A DNA stretch of 64,000 bases from Tubiluchus corallicola (taxonomy: Eukaryota; Priapulida; Priapulimorpha; Priapulimorphida; Tubiluchidae), in assembly GCA_030141605.1 (NCBI GenBank), contig JAQGDQ010002371.1, forward strand, positions 380,547 through 444,546, written 5' to 3'. A program made the translations under genes and the position numbers. This document shows positions 44,601 through 56,600 of the stretch, one piece after another. Position 1 is the first letter of the stretch. The number at the start of each line of letters is the position of its first letter. The notes beneath the pieces were generated by a model that had not been told where the DNA came from, made no database searches, and worked only from the letters and a program-made list of their open reading frames with translations.

Positions 44601-47600
44601 TGATGTGCGTTTAAAAGCCCAAATTGCTGTCGGGACTGAAATATGTTGTTGAGTAAATTATACGAAGCTGACCCTAGCAAATGATAAACTAAAGGTATTA
44701 ATAATAAAACAGAAGCTATAAACACAAAACTAGTATACAACTAGTACTTTACTGAAGGACAAAAATGTCATAATTATAACTGTAAAAGAAGTCAATAAGC
44801 GTCTTATTTAAAAGCTAATGTCATAATTATATCGTATTTTGACTTCTCACAGTCACAACATAATTACTGTTGCAGCAATTCTAATACCAACATATCAGCT
44901 TGGGTCTGAAATCGGATCGGATCGGCCAACAGCAATAGGTAAAAATAATCGGTATCGGATCGTAACACAGATTCCCATATCGGCACATCTCTGGTTTAGT
45001 CTAGTCTAGTCTAATCTAATGCAATCAATGCTGAACATATAAGATGAATTTTACTCAATCAATGTTTACCTCATCAACTTCAGGAGCTGCAGGTTTATCC
45101 GATCCTATTGATGTTACTGACATTCCACGAGAAATCTGTCGACTTAACACTCTTTTTACAGACACATGGCTCTCAGAACGAGTTTTAGGAGAACCAGAAA
45201 GATCAGTATATGATATAACGGCTGCTTCATTCTCTTCAATGTCTTCCAAACCTTCGCTCTTAAAAAAATTAAATCAACCTCAGAAAAATTCTGAATTAGT
45301 AAAGCTGCACAGAATACAGACCATAAAGTTTTGAAGTAAAGTTCAACTCAAATGACACAAAAACAACAACGTCCAGAAAAGCAGCAATTTGTGTAAAGTC
45401 CCTCGACCAAAAATTATGTGGATGGTTTCAATAAAAATTTTCAGTTACTAGCTTACCTGTGCCATTACTAAGTGATAGTAGACTCCACCCTTTTTCATTA
45501 GTTCTGCATGACTACCTTCCTCAACTGACACACCCAATTCAATAGGCACAATCTTGTCAGCATTTTTAATGGTTGAAAGTCGATGAGCTATCACAACTGT
45601 AGTGCGCCCCAATCGTGCCTGTAAAACACAAGTTTGGATCAAACCCACCATACCAACTAAGGCCCTGGCAACTACTAATCAGAACAGAGCTGATAACACA
45701 TAACTCTGAATGGTACAGAATCGACTTTTTAGTGGATTGTTAAAATGCCTTACATTATCCAATGCTGCTTGCACAGTAGCTTCACTCTCTGTATCTAATG
45801 CTGATGTGGCTTCATCTAGCAGTAATATCCGAGGATTACGAACAAGAGCTCTAGCTATAGCAATTCTTTGCTTCTGACCACCAGACAGTTGTGCACCTCT
45901 CTCTCCGACTAGGGTGTTGTATTTCTAAATAAACCACAACAAATGTTAATATCAGTTATGAAGACACACTGTGTAAAATTTTGATTGTTTACATAGCTGC
46001 ACACTATTATGTACACCCCAATTACTTGCAGAATCAAGTTAACATTTCGTCAGTCAGAATCAAAGCACAATCTAAGTACTGTAAATTTGAGCCAAAGGGC
46101 GAAGGCTGCTATATGTAAACATGACAAGCTAAATTCAGTTTTAGGCAAATCCAAAGGGATTTGTGTGCTGTTTTTAATAAAGCACTACCAACACAACTTA
46201 ATAGTAATAATAAAAGTCAATTGTCAGCTAAATTGGTATAGTTCAACTTTTCATTCATGCCACAAGTTTTTGAATGCAAAAGCGACTTTTTGACACAAAG
46301 GCAGACAAAATAAAACCTGAAATTAGTGTACATGACAACAAATCCTTTCTTAATAACACAAGAGGCAAACCACGGAAAGTTTTCTCTTTTAGATATTTTA
46401 TAATCTGATGATTTTAGGATGAAGAAAATGATACCTGTGGCAACTTCATAATGAAGTTGTGAGCATTTGCCTCCCGGGCTGCATCCTCTATCTGAGTTTG
46501 CGAAACTCCATCACGTCCATAGCGAATATTCTCTCCAATCGTAGTGCCAAACAATACAGGCTCTTGGCTGACGATTCCAATATTATCTCTTAACCATTTT
46601 ACGTTCAGTGTTTTTATATCTCGCCCATCCAACATCACCTATAACATGATGGCCAGTTATGACATTGCAACAAAACCATGAAAAAATCATGAACTTTCTA
46701 AAGTTTGAGAAATCCTTTGACAATCATTTGCATTACATCTGTATGTCAGCAGCCCATCAACTGCTGAGGGTGCCCATCAACTGCTGAGGGATTTCCAGGT
46801 TTCCAAACAGCTCTTTATATTAGAATGAAAGATATAGCTAAACAATGCTTCATTGTAAAAAGGCCAAAATAAAATATCAGCAATAAATGACTCAAATTTG
46901 ATGAAACTCACAATAGCAATAATAAAGACTCTGATTGTATAATAGTAAAAGTAACAATACCGAACCATTGATGGTGTCATACAATCGTTGTATGAGTTGC
47001 ACAACTGTACTTTTTCCACAACCACTTGGACCTACCAGTGCCACGGTTTGTCCATTCTCAACTCTCAAATTCAGACCTTTCAGCACCTGAGGCACAAAAT
47101 AAAATTTGTAGTTTAAAGTTTCATTTTCTCAATAACTCTCAACCCAATAATAGCAAAAGGGTTGTGCAAAAATTAAAAAAATGAAACCAAACCAAATCCA
47201 AACTGAAACTTTCTAAATATTGTAATGGAAATTTTGCAAGCATCTGAAGTAAATTTACAATTGCACAATGTCGGTCTGAGCCATTTTAAAGGCTCATCAT
47301 AAATGCAAATGGACTGACTTGCCAAAACGTGAATTAGCTGTGTTCAATCTACTATAATAATGAAATTATGGGGTCTTTACAAAGTAAACCGTGGACTGAA
47401 ACTGTGGCTCAGTGGTCAACTGGGCTTGGTTTTTGCACATCCCTAATTAGTAATGTACAGGTAGTTAAAAACAGTACAATGGCATACTGATGCACAAGTC
47501 ATGACATAAAATCACAAAAATGGTAAATCGAATGCTAACAGGAAATATTTTGAACTTCTAAAGGAAATATTTTGAGCGAAGAAAGCTTTAACAACTAACC

Positions 47601-50600
47601 TTTACATCAGGCCTAGACGGATACTGAAAATGCACATCCTTAAATTCAATATTCCCTACAATATTGGAAGGTTTTTCACCTGATGTAGATTGTGAATCTA
47701 TGACTGGAACCTATAAATAATAACACTGCCATTATAACTACTAATGAATTAAAAAATATATCACTGTCAGCAAAGCAACATTCATCACATGCAGTATACT
47801 TAACCTAAATAATACTTTTGAATGTTGATAAGCTAAATCACTTATGAGACTGCTCAGTCATTGTTAAAATGACATGAATTAGCTTAAACTATAGACATTT
47901 GCACACGCACTCTATAAATTTTGACATTAAGGAATGCATTAGTCTCAACAGACATCATTTTGATTTTTGGGAGACAATACAATATACATTTCTAAAACCA
48001 CAAAAATACTGCCAACAACATCATTCTGGTAACTGGGAATATTAGTTACAACATAAAAATACTTGCAACAAAAGTCATTAATAAATTAATGATTCACAAG
48101 ACAATCACAACATCTTTGCAACTCAAGATATTACAGCAAGCCCTGCAAATATAGTCATAACACTTTAATCATGTCTCAGTGAGTATATGTGGTCAGTATA
48201 AGAGAGAACTTTTGTAAATGAAAAATAATTTGTAATAAAGTGGTAATAAAAATATCCTATATGAAATGGTATGACAATACAGATCAGTAAGCACTACCTG
48301 AATGACTTATCAAGAAGGAACATAAAGTTGCAAGAATTGTCTCACAGATGAGTTAAAAAAGTGAAGTACATAATTATTTTGAAATATTTTTGAATGACAA
48401 AAATCAGCTCCAACTGACACTCTTTAACTTAAAACTTTGATTTGCCCACCCATAATTATCACCACACCACATATCGGGTATCTGGGGCTATTATACGAAG
48501 AAAAAATGAAATTGCTTAGAAATTACCATACTGGATTAACCATAGGAATGTGCATAAATGCCAGAAGTCATTCCCTTAGATTCTTTTAAAGAAACAGAAA
48601 TTTAAATCAGCAAGTCAAAAAAACAAATGCCATAAAATATTTTGTATATCTCCATTGTTAAAATTACAAGTGCTCACATGTCCATCATTTTCAATGCAAA
48701 CTAGATGAAGGCATTTTTTTCCAACAGCCGATATACCTATTACTTCTTTATGGAATATCTAGTTCCAGCACTTAACAATTTTTGCTTTCAATTTTTCTGT
48801 ATCAAACATCTCTGTGCAACTTTGGGTACACTCTCTTTCAGGAATTTCAGATACCACAGTCCAGAGGATTAAGTCCCATTTTTTCCTAACAACTTGACAA
48901 TAAATCTTTATTGGTGTGTTATCTTTTGTGGTGAAAACCAAGATGTAAACTGTTTAATTTCTTTGTTGTTTTGCTGCAATTTATTGAATGCTTTATACAT
49001 GAATGTGATTGTTTTTTCAATTGATGAATAGCTGATATTGTGCATTTAAATTTTTAACATACAAAAGCTTTTCGGCTACAACTTAAACTTAAACATCGCT
49101 AAAGCCAGTGGTTCCCAAAGTAGGGGTAAATTACCCCCCGGGGGTAATATGGTTTTTTTGGGGGGGTAACGGGCACCCCTCCGAAAATTTTTAAAACTTC
49201 GCTCGGAATGCATTTTACGTAGTTTTCTTCCAAAACAATACAACAACAACACCTGGAAATTTATTTATGTCACGAGCAAACATAAATAATTTTGCTTGCT
49301 TGTGGCATATACGTGTGTTTGCTTTTTGAGTTGGAGATGTAGTACTAGGTGGGGGGTAATGGACACGACCGGGTTTCCCGATTTGGGTAACGGTCCGAGA
49401 AAGTTTGGAAACCACTGGCTAAAGCCAAAAATATGTAGCTCTCACAGGCAAAAGTTAATGTATTGTAACACCATGAAATTTCAACTTTTTAAGGCACTTG
49501 CTTCTAATGTTATTGCAGTCTCAACATTGGCCCATTTCTTCTGTGCCACCAAAAATATCTTAACTACTTCTCTAACATTGCAATTAGAAAATCAGGAAAC
49601 TTGTCTAATTTATCAGCCACAAAACTTAAGTATTTAAAAACAATTTAGATTAATTTATTAAGCTTCAAAATGGTAAATCTGGAAAACAGAAAATGTAAAT
49701 TTCTGGAAATAACTTAACACACCGTGTCTATTATCTCATACACTTTTGAAGCTGCACCTCGTGCATTAGCAAAATCTGACAACGGAGCTGCTGCATGGCC
49801 CATGGCAAATGCGCCTATCATGACAGCAAAGAATACCTGAAAAATTACAGTTAGTTTATTAAACTATAAAATAGGTTGCAAATGAGGCAAAAGAAAAATG
49901 AAGCTATTTTAAATTAGCTCACTAATTTTCAAAATCATAACATGGTTTACAAAATTCAGTTTCACGTACATTACAAAAACTAACAAAAATATAACTCCTC
50001 GGTGATTTTAATCAGATTGATAAATCCAGCATGAGAGAACAATCTGACACTATTCTTCTGTCAATGAATTTGTCATCTTTCACAAAATGAGCAAGTTAAC
50101 TTTATACCGTCATAAGTGTACCAGCTGTGTATTCCGGATCTTCTCTTACAAGTCTGGAACCATACCAAAACGCCAAAGAGTAAACGCAGAAAATAAGCAT
50201 CCATGTTAAGCCAAGCCCTGTTCCAGTAGTTAACCCTTTCTGTATTCCAATCTTCTTTGCATCAGCTAAATTTTTTTCATATCTGCATCCAGAAAGCAGA
50301 AAACATGTTGAATTTATATACTTACAACAGTATAGTATACATTTAAAAATAATTACTTTCAGCACAGCATGATAAAACGAAGTCAATTTTGCAAGGCATT
50401 ACAAATGTAGGCCAATTTCTTATGAATGGTAGGACAACAAGGTTATCAAGTGTACATAGTCAAAGCAGAATTTTGTAAAATCACGTATTTCATTTAATAA
50501 TGTGTCTAATTTCGGCATTTTATTAAAGAAACACAAAACAAAGACAGCAATGGCACCTCAGGAGCTTAACCATACTGCTGGCTAATCTTCAACGAGGTAA

Positions 50601-53600
50601 ATGACATTACATGTATATATATATTCCTTAATTGTTCAAAGGCGTTAAGCTTTTCTCATCCAGAAACAGATTTTTTTGTAATAAATTTACAGGGATATAT
50701 TGAAATTATACAAGAGAGAAAGTCTAATATGCATTTCTGTCTTTTTCTGAAAATGCAAGTAAAGCCTGCATATAGGTCTTGATGTAATAATTTCATTAAT
50801 TTATAGTCAGAATCATTTTAACAAAATTTAGCATTTCCTTTACCTGTGTCAAATCCAGATTATTAAAACAAGAAAATGCTCTTTTTTATAAGTTTCAGAT
50901 TAGAAAGCCTCTTTCATAATATTTTGTTACTTCTTTTAACCATCTATTACTTTTAAAGATAGTCTTAATTACTACTACTTTACTAATTAATACAACATTA
51001 TCTACCATGCCAATATGGCACATCATCTCAAAGAAGTTTGCATGCCGAAGCAGATCAGGCTACAGTTAGACAAGGTGTCAAAAACATCTTTAGAACGAAT
51101 GTACCATATGGTCCTTGCTTTGCTTAAAGTTTCTTACACATAGTAATAGTGCTTTAAAAAAAGTATAAAATTTTGAGACAAGAGTACTTAGTTAAGCATC
51201 TACTTGTAAATAAAACATCCTAAATAATTTATCTAAGAAGCTATGTAGCACCATAGGTTTTTCGAAAATACGAGTGAAAATATATATTCACCCACCTTTC
51301 AGCTTCTTTGCGTTCTCCACCAAATGCTACAACAGTTCTTATTGACATGAACACTTCTTCTGCTATTGCTCCAGCTTTCGCATAAGCGCTTAACTCTCTA
51401 CTAGTCATTTCAGTAGCAAGCTGAAAACATGAAAAACCATAAAAACTGGAAGTCTCACTTATTAGACATACCTAATAAACATGGCATTATTATAAACCAT
51501 TCAATGTACCTGAGATTTTTTTAATTGCTACAAAAAGCCGCACTTGTACAAAACTAACCAACTGATGGCTTCAGAGTAGTTCATTGAAATTTTGAACTTG
51601 GCGGCAACTGTATAATAAAAAAGAAAAGCAATAATAGCTTCTATTGCTAACCCGCAATGCATAGTTACAACTCTAAATTAATTACAAGTTGACCTATGAA
51701 TTGTAGCTTTTTGTTTCCTGCAAAATCAGCTGAACTAGAGACTTGTCAGCCAGACGACAGACATGCTTCTTTCACCTTTTGCTTTAAACTTACTTGCACG
51801 TGGCTTTATATAAGTACCCATTCACAGATATTTAATTACCTAATGAGTTTTTCACTCAACCTACGAATTTGTCAATGCGCTTTACTCAATAAATCATGAT
51901 TTCGTATTAAATATTTCCTTCAAAATAAATCGTGCGAACAATTTTCATTAAGCCTTAGTCTACTAATATTATCCTTCTTTTATCTAGCAGCCCACAAAAC
52001 CTTTGCAATGAATTTATTAATAATAAGAACACTTTTATTTGTAGCAAAAATTTGCTTATATTGAATACAATTGTAACTTCTTATCTGATGCCACCTACTA
52101 TCTCCCATCCTCAAGAAATAAAAAAGTATTGGAGTAAAAATACAATATCGACAGAAAATAATTACATTTGCTAAAACTTCATAAGACGTAATTTCAATAA
52201 ACATTCAACAAAAATTCAAGTAAACCATTTCAAACACGTTGTGGTCAGGTACACGACTTATCACTTTGACCATACAAATTACACATAATCACACTGTTGT
52301 TTGACATAGTGATATGTATAAGTACACAAACAAACTATATTTTCGTACATGTTAACTACAATGCATTTGTTATATGATATGTGTAAAATAACAATAATAA
52401 TTTAAAGGCAGAAATATTTTTTGTCTTTCCTGACACATACAACACAATAAATTTCATTTTACAAAATTGCAATCAGCTTGTGAACTCAACAGTAGTACTA
52501 TAATCTAATAAAGAGCATCTGAACTTCTATCCCTGCATTTTTTAACTGGGATGGCCCGTAAATTCAATCAAGAGTGTTGATGTTCAGAAGTTAAAATATT
52601 ACAAAGATAACCACTGAAATCATACCTTAGACATGAAGCCAGCTGCAATAGCAAGTAAAGGACTGACTGAGATAATGACCAGACTAAGCTTCCACCCCTT
52701 GACAAAGCCAATTATAAATCCTGTTAGACAACAGGTAGTCCATTGTACAAATATTCCCAATTTGTCTCCCATTCCAGCCTGCATTTTTGCTACATCACTG
52801 AAATTATGCAAAATCAAAATTCAATGGTGATTTTGCTAGGCAATTTATTAGTAATTTTAGGGTTCCTGTGCAACAGATAAAAATTCAGCGCTAGCAAGCA
52901 AACTTTAACAAAGTGCTACCTATTGCTGTTAGAAAGTCTTTAAATACCTTGGTTATGTTCCTTTTTAAATGGCAGGGAAATGTGTAAAAATTAATGACAG
53001 ATTTCTTGAACCATTTAGGCTTCATAGTGAAGTCTCATTAAGGATCTATGGCACTCAAAATTATAATTAATGAAATTGTCAGTCACTACAGTCTGATATT
53101 GTTTTAAAGGACGCAAATTTTCCCATAGTAGACCATGAGAAGCTATTTAAAACAAACTTAAAGTGCGATATTTAAGTTGAAGATTTTAATCTAAAAAGCT
53201 GTTAGCAGATTGTTCATTTTAAGGCTTCAGAGATGTTCAGAGGCAACGAATACAGATAAAGTTAAAGCATATATTACACACAATTGTCCCAATTAATTTA
53301 GGCAGTTGCTGCCTGGCACTCTAGTATTGTTGCTTTACAACCTAAAGAACTTGAAAAATGTCAACAAAGGGTGTGCAGAATGTCACAGTCTGTCAAGACA
53401 GAAAGTATCAAAATGCACCTGCTCATTTAAAACTGGAATTACTGAAAGAACGGCAAACTGAACTGTATTTAAAAATTCGAAGCAAATTAGAAAATTCAAG
53501 GCATGGCAATTTAATTCCAGCAGCAAGAGAACAAGCAGGCCTAAGATCGACTAGAAAGAAAGAAAAATATATTGAAGCAAAATAAGCAAAATGTAGAATT

Positions 53601-56600
53601 GATAGATGTTATACATCACCTTTACAATATTTAACTAGATTACTCAACGGCAAACATTAAAGAAAATCAAGTGAAATTGTTTGGAAAATTTTATTAATTT
53701 TTTTTAATGGCTGACATGCATAACTCGTATTTGAACTGATATATGATTGTTTCTTTCAAACATGTACTTTTATGAAAGCTGTGTGGAAAATTAATATTGT
53801 TTAGCAAATTATTGTAGCCTTTTAATTTTATTTATTTACTTTACAATCTGTAAATACCACAGTAAAATTCAGTTTTTTAACTGTAATCAGGGTTTGTTTT
53901 AATAAACTTACTTACTTACTTATTAATAGCTTCAAATTGCAAAATATTTTCTTTGTAAAAAAATAATGCCAAATTTTGAAACAGTCGGCACTTTTACCCT
54001 TCGAAATAGGAATGTGATGGCAAAAAACAAACAAACAAACATGAGCTTAGTGATATGGATATAGACCAGAAAGGAGAACAGCATTTTAACTAAACAGTAA
54101 TTTTTAGTTAACTACCGAGATTGTGCAAAAAAAAACAATAGCTTCCCAAAATAAAAGCAACTGAAAGGCTTACGAATCGTCAAAGATGAATCACTCACTA
54201 GCCCTCAAAATACAGCAATTAAGAAAAATGGTTCCCACAAAAAAGACAAGCCTTTCTTTCTGCCACATCTCTACATACACTTTCAAGAAATAAAAACAAC
54301 ATACTCAGATAATCTAGTGCTTAAACCACCAGAATGATGAATGTCAAACCATCCTATCTGTTGCCGCATGACGGCCTCAAAAAACTTCACTCGAATCACA
54401 TTTATTTGCCTTTCAGCTGCCATAGCCCAGAATGAAACCTGTCATAAAATACAAATTTATTTCAAGGCATCCTAAATCACAAATAGACTTTTTAACAATT
54501 ACTCTACAATTATTGCTTACATTTTTATAATTAAAGATCCTGATTATAATTATACTACCATCTGTACCTATAAGTATACTATTTCTTTATGAAGATAGAT
54601 AAGAACAGACTAGATGACATCAGTAAGCTGATGCAGTCTTGGGTATGCTGACGAAAAATAGTAAACGTAAAAGTACAGCAAACTAAACATTTTTGCTACT
54701 TTAATAAAATAAAGTAATCTTAATATATCTAATTTATCTATTGGCAATTAAACAGGCACCAAATTATGGATAAGCTTGTTCAATCTTAAGAAGTGCTAGT
54801 GTAACTCTTGATGTGCACCTGCATGTAGCCAAAAAGTAAAACACCCGCTCCAATGGCGGCATAGTAAATGGAGAACATTCTCATCTGATCCATCAATGCA
54901 TCTGAACCACAAATTTCATCCGGCTCATACGGTAGCTGACTGGTAAGATTTGCTGGCAGAGTGTCATACAACGAAGAATTTAGAAACTTATCCACACATG
55001 AACAATCATCTGCTGCCAGATTACATCCAAAAAGTTCGTTAAACCATTCTACAGATCTAAGAATATACAAAAATGCATCAATGTTTAACTGAAAGCCCAA
55101 CTAAAACAGAAATGTCTGAGAAAATGAAAATTGAGAAACGGTACTGCTGCGTGACATTGGCAATGAAGGACAAAGCCTCGATAAATTTTTAGTTCACAGT
55201 TTTAAATTTCAATTTTATCCAACGCTAATGTGTGATTTCACAAAATTGCCTTGGCATTATGACTGGGTTTAGCTTCTGCTACTCCAGTATAGCACTTACT
55301 TTTGCACAATGAGTTTCCATGAGGCAGGCACTTTTGTCTAACTAAACAGGTATTGGCGATATGATGCAATACTAAAATTAGATTTCACAATATTTCTTAA
55401 GCATAAGTCATTCTTAGAAAACAAAACATTTTTTCTCTTTTAGCATTTTAGAATGTAAATTATTTATGTAAATGTAAGAATGTAAGTCATTTATCTATAT
55501 AGCATGCTGATACGAAGTGCTTCAGTATTAAGATATAATTGTTTGGTGATAATTACAACTGGCAAGCAAGAAATAAGTTAATGCATCATTTTTGGACGAT
55601 GAAGTAATAATTTAATAAAAATGTAAAGTCTGTCAAAATAGCATGAAGTCTCTTCTATGGTTACAGTTATTTTATTATAGTAATTATAACTATACATTAT
55701 AAGGACTAAATTGCTTACCTCTCACCTCTTTATTTGATGTTTTTAAAAGTATAATAATTAGCACTCATACAGCACACATAAGTGTAGCTGCAGCCTGCTC
55801 TATAAAGATGTGTATCAAATACCTGTTGCGCGATTCAAGACCTTCGACCAAATAGTCTACTAAATTTGGCCATATTTCATTTAGTACAAAGGAGTCAGTC
55901 ATATCTCCAAAAACAATAACCATCAAAGGTAAAGCTGCTCCATGGCATAATGCTCCAAAAGTGCCCAAAAACATGAACAACTTGTCCCACACATCAGCAA
56001 AACGAAACTATAACAAATTACAAAAAAAAAACACAAATAAAAGCTTGCTAGACATTATTTATTATTTTACTTGGCCATTTTATGCAACAAAGTTAGCAAA
56101 TACAGGGAAAATTTTACTTTAAAAATGATTAGCGGTAACTGCTAATCAAAATCTATTTTGTATAGTAAGTTTTTTGTGCAGCATTTTTCAAAACAAGTAA
56201 CTGTTATTACTTCTGCTTGCAAATTCGCATTTATTATGATAGGTTAATACTACACACATTAATGCAATAAAAAATGCAAAAAACAATAATTGATCTAGAA
56301 ACATGATTATAAAATTATTTAAGATCGTTCTGTGAGGATCTTAAGGCGATTTTAAAAAATTTCGTAAATTTGTAATGTTCGAAGACCTTTTCAAGTGTTT
56401 CTGCACTTTTGTAAACAAATGGCAACAAATGCACAGCAATCAGCTGAAATTACGTAGCAAAATGCTATGGGCTACCACATAACATTTTCACTGCAAATAC
56501 ACGAGACAATCACAAGCGCTTACACATAACTCTATAGAAGTCTCGCTCTTAACCAGTGCATTTATAAAATAGTAGAAAACTAATGACATTGATTTACACT

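Noticed and set aside
53358-53585. A 75-codon Lys-rich frame as a gene
   Set aside because: It has no recognised domain, lies in an ABCB1 intron in antisense and is followed by a retroelement-like TTAC tail.
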